DNA of 64,000 nt from Planctomycetaceae bacterium (GCA_011525785.1 WYBT01000032.1:124001-188000); one strand, 5' to 3'. Counted from the stretch's first letter, positions 39,601 to 47,587 are shown. Notes: generated by a model from the letters alone, not told the origin. A program made the numbers and translations.

Positions 39601-40194
39601 CGCCGCCGCACCTTCAGCGACAGGACCGCCATCGCCGGCGCTGCGCCGACTGCGCCGACGGCCTCCGCGTCGCCGACGCGAGCGCCGTGCGCCGCCATCG
39701 CCGACACCTTCGCCACCCGCTGCGCCCTGCGCGCCGGCCTCGTCCCGGGGAGCATCCTCCTCGGGCGCTTCACCGACGTCATCGACGCGCGCGACGTCGG
39801 GTCGCGGCTCGGCCGCGGCTTCGAAGACGCCGTCGCTGGCCGCCGATTGAACGTCCGCGCTGGACGGGTCGCTGCTCGCTTCATCGCCAGCGACATCGAC
39901 CTGCGAGGCCGATGCGCTTGTCGCAGAGCGCCGGCGACCGCGTCCGCCGCGGCGGCGGCGTCGAGGCCTTTCCGGCTCAGGGCCGCCGGCGAGTTCGCCC
40001 TCGACGTGGTCAGCGCCGCCCGGGTCTGCAGCGTGCGACGCAGACTCGGGCGTCAGGGCGTCGTTGGCCTGGGAGTCGTTGGAGGGGACAGGCGCCGCAA
40101 CCTGCTCGGGAGCGGGGCCGGAGTTCGAGCGTTCCGAATCGGAACGCGGCGAGTCCGAGCGCTCGAACGCGCTCGGAGGCAATTGATCGGTCAT
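36610..40194 (-). CDS. rne: RNase E/G with long N-terminal extension and split S1 domain
   Basis: A 1194-residue protein from the ATG giving MTDQLPPSAFERSDSPRS. The catalytic half is clear: DNase-I-like site IDVNSG (D994) and IIVCDFIDM (D1038), and the Zn-link cysteines C1096 and C1099 in CPRCRGSG. Residues 1-420 are a disordered extension with Arg/Gly clusters (RRRRRGGRGRRR, RRRGRRRGRRGGGG). The S1 RNA-binding domain begins at about 455 (YRGKVVNLEPAIGAAFIDFG) and resumes at about 780 (LPITDLLEKGQSVVVQVTKD). Between them sits an acidic insertion of about 270 residues, with a His/Asp stretch at 585-630. The enzyme processes rRNA and degrades mRNA. E. coli RNase E has its scaffold at the C-terminus instead. 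It heads the rne-rplU-rpmA-obg run. Confidence 0.92.
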   Translation of the reverse strand: MTDQLPPSAFERSDSPRSDSERSNSGPAPEQVAAPVPSNDSQANDALTPESASHAADPGGADHVEGELAGGPEPERPRRRRRGGRGRRRSATSASASQVDVAGDEASSDPSSADVQSAASDGVFEAAAEPRPDVARVDDVGEAPEEDAPRDEAGAQGAAGGEGVGDGGARRSRRRRGGRRRSRRSAGDGGPVAEGAAADAEQVADATALERAASQPVAFEPSLEAAPAIDLEAGGFDDDFDIPAAAAAGPLDASDAPDARGGDESRSGRRRGRRRGRRGGGGSNGGASGGPSSGPNSGSNPSASPDAGPRTVERPAAAHRDGAGAESSGGPKRSRRGRRRRGAAGASAQGPVGVEWIPGEENELALVPVESEREPDNGSPAPQARVEPKQEGGGRRRGKRKDRAESQEVVDVDAGARPKPGRPNIILVNAADREEIRVAVVEGGQIVDFQMHVKRHETLVNDIYRGKVVNLEPAIGAAFIDFGEGRNGFLHTSDVLAVYGDPDWRLDKLLTHKIDPEEWDEKSSQPHVAAELTSARGARRDETQGGARVAPRVEEDLGADSDDEGEDGDEPRASSAEPSADEAHDGLDHDDLHERLLAHHDERGVHDHDEHDHHDHDAPFDDHSHAPEIHDATDGLELLEVLEDPESTPGEPGADAREPAKAQAGEVEHLGSLRARSPLERSSSDELAWSEPEPVAQAPHAGDSDEAAPEAPHADERAWERPTTDGGRGQRGAGPRGAEGARGEGARGEGGRSGRGGRGAKGSRDSEARRHGRPRARPRLPITDLLEKGQSVVVQVTKDAIGDKGPTLTTYISIPGRYLVLMPSMSRTGVSRKIEDEKERRRLKRILESLDVPEGMGVIVRTAGTGCTRDDLRRDLDYLMLLWDTFGKRLNLGRGPAPLYEESDVAIRTIRDLFNDHTEAVYVDDEKVYQRVREFMEKLIPEKVDRVQLHTGPKPLFHTHNVEQDFERIFARRIDLASGGSIVLDQTEALVAIDVNSGKTRSEGFDFENIALRTNLDAVKEIARQIRLRDLGGIIVCDFIDMQRSSSRRQVERALRDAMDSDRARSKLGRISQFGLLELTRQRLGPGLSKMLFANCPRCRGSGRIRTVESRVGAILRRLGAALTLKGFQKVELRAAPEVVEHLRRYCSTELRDLETRHERQIELFAAADQLEDSVLRYLRADGREVRPGGRRKR

Positions 40195-40634
40195 GAGAAA
40201 AAGCTCTCTCGTCCGGGACGGCGAGTCGCGCGCGCGGCAGTCCCGGACGCACCTGAAGCGCGCTGGGCTGCGGCGTGGCGACCGGCGGCGCGCGAGCGGG
40301 CTACCCGCGCAAGGCGCGGGCGGGCGTCGCGGCCGAGCGTCGCTCGACTCCGGACCAAGGTGTGCTGAGAAAGAAGGCGCCCAACCACATGCGTGGCGCA
40401 GCGCAAGGCTGCCCGGACGGCGCGACCGGAGCGACCGCGGGTCGCGAGCGCGACCCTGGAGCGGTGGACCAGCCGCAGGCTCGTCCATGCTGCGCTATCG
40501 GCGCCCCTGGTTGGAAGCCAAAGAGTTTTTTTCTGCGCCGCCCCGCCGTCGGCCCCCCCGGCGCAGGCCCCCGGAAGCGAAGCAACCCGCCCCTCGCACT
40601 GCGGGGGGAACGGGTCGTTCAGGCGTGTTGCGCC
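40195..40634. other. rne upstream region
   Basis: About 440 bases between the repeat element at 40635 and the rne start; no gene. A run of seven T (plus strand) occurs near 40527-40533. On the minus strand TTGGCT and GATAGC, 16 bases apart near 40493-40520, could be a weak sigma-70 promoter, but the match is poor. A long rne leader would be consistent with RNase E autoregulation in other bacteria; nothing specific can be shown. Confidence 0.35.
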
Positions 40635-40736
40635 AGCGGCCGTCACGCCGCATGGAATGGGCCCATCGGCCAGAGCGCCGCTGCGCCCCGCGGCATTCGG
40701 CCGGGCTGAAACACTGGTCGGGGCGCAACGACTAGG
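40635..40736 (-). repeat. Dispersed structured repeat, copy A
   Basis: This stretch resembles 48428-48530, at roughly three quarters of positions by eye. The best-conserved core, ccgcggcattcggccg, is identical. It can fold into a branched stem: outer pairing agc..ggcc / ggcc..gggct with a bulge; acgccgc / gcggcat with one mismatch; and an inner hairpin 40661-40670 / 40677-40686 with two mismatches. It lies between the pilQ terminator and the rne leader, in the same orientation and position as copy B behind rpoN. Confidence 0.6.
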
Positions 40737-40772
40737 CCCTGGAGCCTTTCGCGCAGTGCGAAGGCTCCAGGG
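40737..40772 (-). terminator. Strong terminator-like hairpin after pilQ
   Basis: A 12-bp perfect stem (ccctggagcctt / aaggctccaggg) is extended inward by tcgc/gcga, 24 bases after the pilQ stop. There is no clear U-tract (CCTAGTCG follows on the minus strand). It ends the pilMNOQ unit and adjoins repeat copy A. Confidence 0.7.
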
Positions 40773-40796
40773 CGTAGAAGCTCAGCCCTCGAGCCG

Positions 40797-42638
40797 TCAG
40801 TCGTCCTTCTTTTTCTTCTTCTCGGCCTCGCGCGCCTCGAGCGCGGCGCGCGTCTCCGGCGCGATCAACTGGTCGACCTCGTCCGCCAGGCGCGAGCGGC
40901 GGCGCAGGAACTCGTTCTGCAGGATGCGCTCGGTGTCCGAGGCGGAGTGCACGATCGTCGGCGTGATGAACACGAGCAGGTTGCGGCGCTGGCGCTCGGT
41001 CTTCTCGTACTTGAAGGCCTCGCCCAGGATCGGGATCTCCGACAGCCACGGCACGCGCGAGTCGGTCTGCGTGTCGGTGTCGGTGGTCAGGCCGCCGATC
41101 ACCGCGGTCTGACCGCTCTCGAGCAACATGCTGGTGAGGATCGTCGACGAGCGCGTGCGCGGCAGCGCGATCGAGCCCTCCAGACCCGAGGCGCCGACGG
41201 TGAACACGTCGAAGCCCTGCGGCGCGAGCGCCGACTGCCCGGTGCCGGAGAGGCTGGTCTCCTTGGGAATCACCTGCAGCGTGAGCTGGTTGGTGCCCGC
41301 GATCACGTGCGGCACCACGAGCAACTGGAAGCCGACGTCGACCGGTGAGTTCTGCGCCTCGGAGAGCGAGAGCTGCAGACCGCCGGCCTGGCCCTGTTCC
41401 GAGCGCGCTTCGGCGTAGCGGATGGTCTCGCCCACGAAGATCGTCGCCTCGGCGCCGTCCAGCGCGATCAGCTTCGGCGCCTGGATCACTTCGCTGGTCG
41501 TGTCGCGCTGCAACATCTTCAGCGTGGCCGCCACGCCCGTGAAGTTGAGCGAGCCGAAGATCGTCGAGGGTGCGACCACCGAGCCGATTGCGAGGCTGGG
41601 ATCGGAGAGCGGCGCGGAGTGGCCCTGCTGGCTCACGGCGATGATGTCTTCCCAGTCGCCGCCGCCCAGGCCGAACGGCAGCGTGGTCGGGACCTGACCG
41701 CCGCTGATGCCCACGCGCGGGCCGGCGTCGCCGTAGTCGACGCCGATGTCGCGCAGGTCAGCGTTGAGCGTCGAGACGAACTTCACGTCGCAGAAGACCT
41801 GCGCCGGTTCGATGTCGAGCCGGTCGATCACAGCGCGGATCTGCTCGTGCACCTGGTCGGTGTCGCGCACGATGATCACGTTCTGCGACTCGATGAAGTC
41901 GAGTTCGCCGCCGGGCGAGAGCGCCTTCTTGAGCGCTTCGAGCACGTTGAAGCGCTTGGTGATGTCCTGACCGCCGCCCGCTCCGCCGCCCTGCTGCTGG
42001 AGCTGGGCCTGGAGCAGGAACTCGCTCTTGATGTTCGGCCGGAAGCGGCTCGACGGGCGGATGTAGCGCAGCTGGTAGCTCTTGGTGACCATCTGCGCCT
42101 GCAGCGTCACCGGATCCACCACGCGCAGGATCCCGCGGCGATCTTCGATCACCGTGAAGCCCAGCGTCTTGACGGTCACGTCGAGCGCATCGCGCCACGG
42201 CACGTTGTTGAGCCGCAGCGAGAGCGTGCCCTTGACCTCCGGCGCCGTGACGATGTTGGCGCCCGAGAGCGTGGCGATGGTGTTGATCACCTCGGTGATG
42301 TCCGCGCCGGCGAACTCGAACTGCACCCGCACGGGGCGTTCGATGGCGAGGATGCCGCCGGTGCGCTCCTCCACCACGCCGCCGGCCGCTTCCGCAGCGA
42401 CCTGCAGCGCATCGCGCCAGGGCACGTCGGCCAGTTCCAGCGACACCGGCGAGTAGTCGCCGGGCAGCACCACCAGGTTGGCCCCGGTCTGCTGACGGAT
42501 GTAGTCGACGATCTCGGTCAGCGCCCGGTTCTCGACGCGCAGGTTGACCCGCGCATCCTTGCCGACCGACTGCCCGAGGGCCGACGGCGCACCCGCGAGA
42601 AGGGCAGCCGCCATGACGAGAACGCTTCGATGGATCAC
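40797..42638 (-). CDS. pilQ: Type IV pilus secretin PilQ (GspD family)
   Basis: 613 residues from a GTG at 42638, chosen because GGAG lies 7 bases upstream and it gives a clean signal peptide (VIHRSVLVMAAALLAGAPSA). Another GTG at 42662 is possible. Two secretin N-domains are visible (NRALTEIVDYIRQQTGANLV; VEFAGADI-type text with LNNVPWRDAL), then an N1-type domain (LDFIESQNVIIVRDTD). The beta-barrel domain follows (ALPRTRSSTILTSMLLESGQ) with the secretin signature VPWLSEIPILGEAF. It forms the outer-membrane channel for pili or secreted proteins. The tail is Lys-rich (EAEKKKKKDD). Last gene of pilM-N-O-Q. Confidence 0.94.
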   Translation of the reverse strand: MIHRSVLVMAAALLAGAPSALGQSVGKDARVNLRVENRALTEIVDYIRQQTGANLVVLPGDYSPVSLELADVPWRDALQVAAEAAGGVVEERTGGILAIERPVRVQFEFAGADITEVINTIATLSGANIVTAPEVKGTLSLRLNNVPWRDALDVTVKTLGFTVIEDRRGILRVVDPVTLQAQMVTKSYQLRYIRPSSRFRPNIKSEFLLQAQLQQQGGGAGGGQDITKRFNVLEALKKALSPGGELDFIESQNVIIVRDTDQVHEQIRAVIDRLDIEPAQVFCDVKFVSTLNADLRDIGVDYGDAGPRVGISGGQVPTTLPFGLGGGDWEDIIAVSQQGHSAPLSDPSLAIGSVVAPSTIFGSLNFTGVAATLKMLQRDTTSEVIQAPKLIALDGAEATIFVGETIRYAEARSEQGQAGGLQLSLSEAQNSPVDVGFQLLVVPHVIAGTNQLTLQVIPKETSLSGTGQSALAPQGFDVFTVGASGLEGSIALPRTRSSTILTSMLLESGQTAVIGGLTTDTDTQTDSRVPWLSEIPILGEAFKYEKTERQRRNLLVFITPTIVHSASDTERILQNEFLRRRSRLADEVDQLIAPETRAALEAREAEKKKKKDD

Positions 42639-42697
42639 GCTAGAACTCCGTAGGCCCGGCACTTGATTTCGGGCGCAAGACGATTGGGGACCTTCAG

Positions 42698-44101
42698 CTA
42701 GAAGCGGCGGACCAGGACCACGCCGCGGAACAGGAACTCGATTTCGCCGGAGCGAATGGCGCGCACGACCATGTCGCCTTCGAGCACGTCGCCCTCACGC
42801 AACGTGCGGCCGTTGATCAGCGCCACCGGAGGACGCCCCTCCTGGATCGCCACGCCTCGGATCTGCATCGCGATGGCCTGGAAGTCGCGCAGGATCTTGG
42901 CGTCCTCGAAGGTCTCCACGATCTGCCGCGCGAGCGCGCGTCGTTCGGGATCGGCGCTCACCGATGCCAGCGAACTCTCGATCGACTTGAAGGCCTCGAT
43001 GGCCAGGCCCGGCTCGCCGCCCTGCACGTGACGCGCCATGGACGAGGCCAGCTGTTGGAGCAGCTCGAGGCTGGGGCCGACGGGGCCGCGCTCCTTGTCG
43101 ACTTCGTCGCGCGAGGCCACGAGCTGGTCGATGACCTCGACCTGCATGCGGCGCTCGGCCATCGGGAAGCGCACCAGTCCTTCACTCTGGATGCGGCGCG
43201 CGTCCTCTTCGAGCGCGACCGTGAGTTGATCGAGCTCGGCGCGCAGCATCATCTTGCGCACGATCACGTCGGTCTTGCGCCACTCGTCGAGCGTGCGCTT
43301 GATCACGCCCATGCGCTCGACGAGTTCGTCGACGATGCGCTGCTGCTCCTGGATCGGCAGCATCGAGGGATCCTGGTCGCTGACCGGAACGCGCGGATCG
43401 ACCCACGGGTCGCGGCGCCCGCGCGGGCCGCGGTACTGGTAGGTCTCGACCGCGAGCGCCTGGCGGCGCTTGGCGATCTCGCCCAGCAGCAGTTCGCGTT
43501 TGCGCGCGTAGCCTTCGATCTTGACCGGATCGACGCCGGCCTGCGGCTTGTAGACGAAGGTCTCGATGTCGAGCTTGACCTTGTGGCGCGGCGCGCCGAG
43601 TTCTTCGATCGTGCGCCGCGAGCTGGCGGTCAGCGCGATCGTGGGCACGCGCAGGAAGCGCGTGTGTGACTCGACGCGGTCGAGGAACGCCAGCGCCTGG
43701 AAGGCGTCCGATTCGAGCGAGATCTCGTACGCGACCTTCTCGAAGGTCTCGACCGCGCCCTTGCGCGGCCCGCCGAGCTCCTTGCGCTTGACCTGCGTGA
43801 ACGCGACCTCGGTGTCCTGCGCGAAACGCTGCAGGTCGCGCACGAAGTTGTTGAGGTCCTTGTCGTCGGGGAGGATTTCCTTGATCGCCTGCTCGGTCTC
43901 GCGCAGCACGATCACGTCCTTCTCCAGCGTCGCCAGGCCCGACAACTGCTTGCGCGCCGTGTCGATCTGGCCGCGGATCTCGGTCACGCGCGCACGAGCT
44001 TCGTCGAGCGCGCCGTACTCCGCCCACACCAGGTAGCCCAGCCCCGCGAGCGCCACGACGGCGCCAGCGGCGATGCCCTTGAGGAGCCGTTTCTCGTTCA
44101 C
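42698..44101 (-). CDS. pilO: PilO-like protein with PilP/GspB-like C-terminus
   Basis: A 467-residue inner-membrane protein; PilO is usually about 200. A membrane helix at residues about 9-27 is followed by coiled coil (LDEARARVTEIRGQID) and a PilO-type ferredoxin-like domain (FQALAFLDRVESHTRFLRVP). A second helical region (about 200-380) precedes a C-terminal segment, VALINGRTLREGDVLEGDMV ... EIEFLFRGVVLVRR, that resembles the PilP/GspB C-terminal domain. No separate pilP gene follows, so this looks like a PilO-PilP fusion. The start overlaps the pilN stop by four bases. Confidence 0.82.
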   Translation of the reverse strand: MNEKRLLKGIAAGAVVALAGLGYLVWAEYGALDEARARVTEIRGQIDTARKQLSGLATLEKDVIVLRETEQAIKEILPDDKDLNNFVRDLQRFAQDTEVAFTQVKRKELGGPRKGAVETFEKVAYEISLESDAFQALAFLDRVESHTRFLRVPTIALTASSRRTIEELGAPRHKVKLDIETFVYKPQAGVDPVKIEGYARKRELLLGEIAKRRQALAVETYQYRGPRGRRDPWVDPRVPVSDQDPSMLPIQEQQRIVDELVERMGVIKRTLDEWRKTDVIVRKMMLRAELDQLTVALEEDARRIQSEGLVRFPMAERRMQVEVIDQLVASRDEVDKERGPVGPSLELLQQLASSMARHVQGGEPGLAIEAFKSIESSLASVSADPERRALARQIVETFEDAKILRDFQAIAMQIRGVAIQEGRPPVALINGRTLREGDVLEGDMVVRAIRSGEIEFLFRGVVLVRRF

Positions 44102-44784
44102 TTCTGGCCCCCTTCCTCAGGCGCAGCGGGCTTGGCCGCGGCCTTCTTGGGCTCGGGCTTGGGCGGCGTGGTGCTCTTCAGCTCGAGCTTGAGCGGGAAG
44201 TTCCACACCACGGCGGGCTCGAGTTCCTTGTCGACCTGCGCCTGCGTTCCCTCGGGCGGCGCCGGCGGCAAGAAGTCCTTCATGAAGGACTCGTCCTCGA
44301 GGTCGTCGAGGAAGTTCGCCACTTGCGCGAAGTGCTCCGAACCGGAGTGCCCCTGGGCCTTGAGCTGCCCGGCGCTCTTGGCGCGCGGGTCGGACGACTG
44401 CTGGATGGTCAGGTCGTCCAGCCACACGAAGTGCCGCTGCCCCTCGCCGCCGTTGTTCACGATGGTTACGAGCTGGTCGATCTTCGCGGTCCAGTTGATG
44501 CGCGTCTTGGTGATGCCCGCGAGCGTCTCCTCGCGACCCGCGAAGCGCCGCTTCTCGGCGTCGAGCGCGCGGAAGTAGCTCACCTGCGGAGCGAGTCCGT
44601 CGAGCTCGGTCTGGAGCACGGCGGCTTCGCTCTCGACTTCCGCGCCTACGCCGAACGCCAGCCACCCGTACCAGGCGGCGAGCAGCGCGTTGACGCACAC
44701 GCCGGCGCACACTGCGCCGAGCACGCGCACAGGCGTCTTGGCCTTGCGCCGGTACTCCTCGGGGAGAAGGTTGATCCGAATCAT
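44098..44784 (-). CDS. pilN: Pilus assembly protein PilN
   Basis: 228 residues starting with the conserved PilN peptide MIRINLLPEEYR, which docks into PilM. A membrane helix (about 20-42) and a periplasmic domain follow, ending in a Pro/Lys/Ala tail (PPKPEPKKAAAKPAAPEEGG). Four-base overlaps at both ends (with pilM and pilO) show tight translational coupling. Role: inner-membrane alignment complex of the type IV pilus. Confidence 0.93.
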   Translation of the reverse strand: MIRINLLPEEYRRKAKTPVRVLGAVCAGVCVNALLAAWYGWLAFGVGAEVESEAAVLQTELDGLAPQVSYFRALDAEKRRFAGREETLAGITKTRINWTAKIDQLVTIVNNGGEGQRHFVWLDDLTIQQSSDPRAKSAGQLKAQGHSGSEHFAQVANFLDDLEDESFMKDFLPPAPPEGTQAQVDKELEPAVVWNFPLKLELKSTTPPKPEPKKAAAKPAAPEEGGQK

Positions 44785-45884
44785 GCTGCACGCACCCTTG
44801 AAGCAAGGCCGACGGCCACCACCAGCGACGGCGCCCAGGCCTCGAGTTCCTCGACGTCGACGCGGTCGTCGGCCACGCGCAGACCCTCGAGCGGGTTCCA
44901 GGTCCGCGCAGTGCGGCCCGTGGCCTGCTCGACGTAGGTGACTGCGCCCGGCGCGAGCACACCGCCGCCCGACAGCAACACTTCCTCGACGCGCACGCCC
45001 TCGTGGTTCTCCACGTAGTCGAGCGAGAGCGAGATCTCGTTCACCAGGTCTTCGAGCACGGGCTGGATGGCGCGCGCGACCTCGGCTTCCTTGTCTTCGC
45101 CGGCGCGCTTGATCGCTTCGGCCTCGAAGACCTCCAGGCCGAGCTTGCGCGCCACGGCCTGCGTCATGTCGTGCCCGCCGATGCCGATCTCGCGGCTGAA
45201 GCAGGTCTCGCCGTTGCACAGCACGTTGATCGAAGTGCGCGAGGCGCCGATGTCCACCAGCGCGATCGCGCGCTCTTCGGTCGGCGCCGCTGCGGCCGCC
45301 GGCGCGCTAGCAGCGGCTGGCGCCTCTTCGACGGCGTCGTCCGGCAGCCCGCACAGCTCCCACGCATTGGCCAGCGCGAACACGTCGACGTCGACGGCCA
45401 AGGGCTGCAGGTTCTGGCCCGCGAGCAGCTTGAGTTGCTCTTCGATCAGCGGCTGGCGGCAGGCCACCAGGAGCACGGTCATGTTGTCGCCCGAGTCCTT
45501 GCTCGGCGCTTCGGAATCGGCGCTGCGGTGACTGGTGCGCTTGAGCGGCTGACAGTCGAGCACCACATCGTCGAGTTCGAAGGGAACGTAGCGATCGGCT
45601 TCGATGCGGATCGCCTGCTTGAGCTCGGCCTCGTTCATCTTCGGCATCTGCACGTAGCGCACGACGACCGACTGACCGGCGACCGAGGTCACGACCTGCT
45701 TGGAGCGGAAGCGGCCGCGCTTGAACAGCTCGGCCAGCGCGGCGCCCTTGTCGCCGCCGGGAGGGATCTCGACGCGCGCGAAACCGGTGATCACAGGCTC
45801 GGGGCCCTCCAGGGTGATCTCCACGGCCTTGACGACCTGACTGCCGAGGTCGAGGCCTACGACGCTCTTGCCTCTTCGGAACAC
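44781..45884 (-). CDS. pilM: Pilus assembly protein PilM (actin-like ATPase)
   Basis: 367 residues from a GTG at 45884 (VFRRGKSVVGLDLGSQVVKA), giving the usual start just before the first nucleotide-binding motif; AGGG lies 10 bases upstream. A TTG at 46007 would add 41 residues without family resemblance. It is an FtsA/actin-like fold: GLDLGSQVVKAVEI, AIALVDIGASRTSINVL and VLLSGGGVLAPG. A Pro/Ala linker (about 190-215) interrupts the chain. It forms the cytoplasmic ring that holds PilN. First gene of the pilM-N-O-Q unit. Confidence 0.92.
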   Translation of the reverse strand: MFRRGKSVVGLDLGSQVVKAVEITLEGPEPVITGFARVEIPPGGDKGAALAELFKRGRFRSKQVVTSVAGQSVVVRYVQMPKMNEAELKQAIRIEADRYVPFELDDVVLDCQPLKRTSHRSADSEAPSKDSGDNMTVLLVACRQPLIEEQLKLLAGQNLQPLAVDVDVFALANAWELCGLPDDAVEEAPAAASAPAAAAAPTEERAIALVDIGASRTSINVLCNGETCFSREIGIGGHDMTQAVARKLGLEVFEAEAIKRAGEDKEAEVARAIQPVLEDLVNEISLSLDYVENHEGVRVEEVLLSGGGVLAPGAVTYVEQATGRTARTWNPLEGLRVADDRVDVEELEAWAPSLVVAVGLASRVRAA

Positions 45885-45989
45885 GTGTTGGAAACCCTGC
45901 GGAACGGCGGTGATGGAATGCGGTAGCGCCACAAGGCGCCGGAAGCGCTCGCCGGTTTCGTCGCCGCACGGCTCCAAGGTTGAGCCCGC

Positions 45990-46003
45990 GCACACTTTGC
46001 GCC
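45990..46003 (-). promoter_or_regulatory. Candidate sigma-54 promoter of the pilM operon (weak)
   Basis: On the minus strand GG and GC stand exactly 10 bases apart within TTGGGGCGCAAAGTGTGC, about 106 bases before the pilM start. It agrees with the -24/-12 consensus at GGC-C and TGC but lacks the T before GG and one T of TTGC. It is supported only by the presence of rpoN nearby. Confidence 0.2.
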
Positions 46004-46077
46004 CCAAAAGTTGGGCGACAGGCGCCGCCGCCGCGACGCGCAGAACTTTCCACCCCCAGCGCGCGCCCCCGCGCGAC

Positions 46078-46389
46078 TCAGTCGAACTGCGCGAAGTGCA
46101 GCTCGACCAGCGCGCACAGCTCGCTCACCAGCGCGCGCGCGTCCGGCCCCTGCGCACGGAACTCGAGCTCGGCACCGCAGGCCGCGCCCAGCGTCATCAG
46201 CGACAGGATGCTGCGGCCGTCGACCTCGCGCTGGTCGCATCGCACGCGCAAACTGCTCGCGCTCGCCAGCGCTGCGCTCGCAATCGCGTGGCACGGCCGC
46301 GCGTGGAGTCCGCGCTCGTTCGAGAGCCGCGCCCTGGCGACCACCACCTCGTCCGCGCCCGTCCCGGCGCCGCCGGCAGCACTGTCCAT
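46078..46389 (-). CDS. HPr-like phosphocarrier (nitrogen-PTS type)
   Basis: 103 residues. The phospho-accepting His is H29 in RGLHARPCH; the regulatory-Ser position is S60 in GRSILSLMTLGA. An N-terminal Ala/Gly tail of about 12 residues is added. Its ATG overlaps the ptsN stop (TGATG), so HPr and EIIA are made together. The cluster with rpoN, hpf and ptsN points to an NPr/PtsO role rather than sugar uptake; no sugar permease is nearby. Confidence 0.9.
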   Translation of the reverse strand: MDSAAGGAGTGADEVVVARARLSNERGLHARPCHAIASAALASASSLRVRCDQREVDGRSILSLMTLGAACGAELEFRAQGPDARALVSELCALVELHFAQFD

Positions 46390-46868
46390 CAGACGCCGGC
46401 CATCTCCTGGAGCAGCTCGACCAACTGCGACTTGCGCGTGGCCTGCAGCGCGAAACTGCGGAAATCAGCGTTGCGCGCCAGCCGCGCGATCCACTGCATC
46501 AACTCCAGGTGCTGCGCGGGGTCGTGCTGGTCGCCGGGGCGGTCGGGCCGCACGACGGTGAACACGACCTGCACCGGCGCGCCGTCCACCGCGCCCCACT
46601 CCAGGCCCTGGCGGTGCACGCTCAGCGACGCGACCGCGCGCTCGAGGCCGGCGAGCTTGACGTGTGGAATCGCCACGCCCATGCCGACACCGGTGGTGGC
46701 GAGCGCCTCGCGCTCGCTGAGCGCGCTCAGCACGCGCGCGCCGCGCGGGCGGTCGAAGGCGTTCGCGCCGACGAAGTTCGCGACGATCTCGTCGAGCGCC
46801 GACGGCTTGTCGCCGGCCTGCAACTCGATCGAGCAGGCCTTGGCATTGAACTGCTTCCAGTGACTCAT
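46389..46868 (-). CDS. ptsN: PTS EIIA(Ntr)-like regulatory protein
   Basis: 159 residues of the PTS EIIA type 2 family. The active His is H69 in GVGMGVAIPHVKL; preceding ALSEREALATTG matches the family's LxxRExxxSTG pattern. EIIA(Ntr) receives phosphate from HPr/NPr and regulates potassium, nitrogen and stress functions. It lies 100 bases after hpf and overlaps the HPr gene. Confidence 0.92.
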   Translation of the reverse strand: MSHWKQFNAKACSIELQAGDKPSALDEIVANFVGANAFDRPRGARVLSALSEREALATTGVGMGVAIPHVKLAGLERAVASLSVHRQGLEWGAVDGAPVQVVFTVVRPDRPGDQHDPAQHLELMQWIARLARNADFRSFALQATRKSQLVELLQEMAGV

Positions 46869-46968
46869 GGACGCCGCGTCTTCCGGCCGCGGCGAGCCTC
46901 GAGGGGCCTCAGCTGCGGCGCTCGGAAGCCTAGCACACGCTCTGCGGCCGCGCGGACGAGCGCGAACG

Positions 46969-47286
46969 TCAGCGCCGCTCGCGCTCGGAGCGACGACGGC
47001 GACCGACGCGCTTGCCCTTGTGGCGCTCGAGGATCGTGCGCATGCGGCCCAGCGCTTCGTCGATCGCGCCCTCGAGCACGCTCGCGCGCGCGTCGACCAC
47101 CAGCGTCGCGTGGTGGCCGACGTTGGCCACCAGCTCCACGCGATGCTCGTCGCTCTGGCGCTCGAGCACGGCGCGCAGCGAGACGATGCGCTCGTAGTAG
47201 TGCAGCAGCTGATGCAGGCGGCCTTCCACGTGCTCGCGAACGGCGGCGGAGTACTCGTGATGGGGAGTCTGAACGACGGTCTTCAT
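46969..47286 (-). CDS. hpf: Ribosome hibernation factor HPF (short form)
   Basis: 105 residues of the HPF/YfiA family: AVREHVEGRLHQLLHYYERI and VVDARASVLEGAIDEALGRM, then a basic tail GKRVGRRRRSERERR. The length fits short HPF without the dimerising C-terminal domain. It binds the 30S decoding site in stationary phase. It sits between truA and ptsN, as in classical rpoN-hpf-ptsN loci. Confidence 0.88.
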   Translation of the reverse strand: MKTVVQTPHHEYSAAVREHVEGRLHQLLHYYERIVSLRAVLERQSDEHRVELVANVGHHATLVVDARASVLEGAIDEALGRMRTILERHKGKRVGRRRRSERERR

Positions 47287-47587
47287 CGCTTTGCTTCCTG
47301 GGCCGGGGGCGCGCGCAGTTGCCGCGCTCGCCAGCCGCGCGCCATCCGCGCGGCTTCGACGAGCAGCGGTCCGCGCCCAGCGCGGCGAGCGCCTCGCGTG
47401 CGGCTCAACATGGAAGCGCTGTGCGCGCCCGTCAAGCTCGCCCTGGACCCCCGCACCCGCACCCCCACACTGGCCGACATCGGCCGCGACGCCGCGCGGA
47501 ATGAACTCGAAATCGGGCTGCGAGTGCGGTCGAGCCAGCCGGTCGAGAAGGAGCTGCGCGGCGGGCTGACGCGCACAGCGCGCGGGC
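47287..47587. other. Intergenic region between truA and hpf
   Basis: 301 bases. I see no gene or convincing terminator. It should contain the hpf promoter. Confidence 0.5.
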
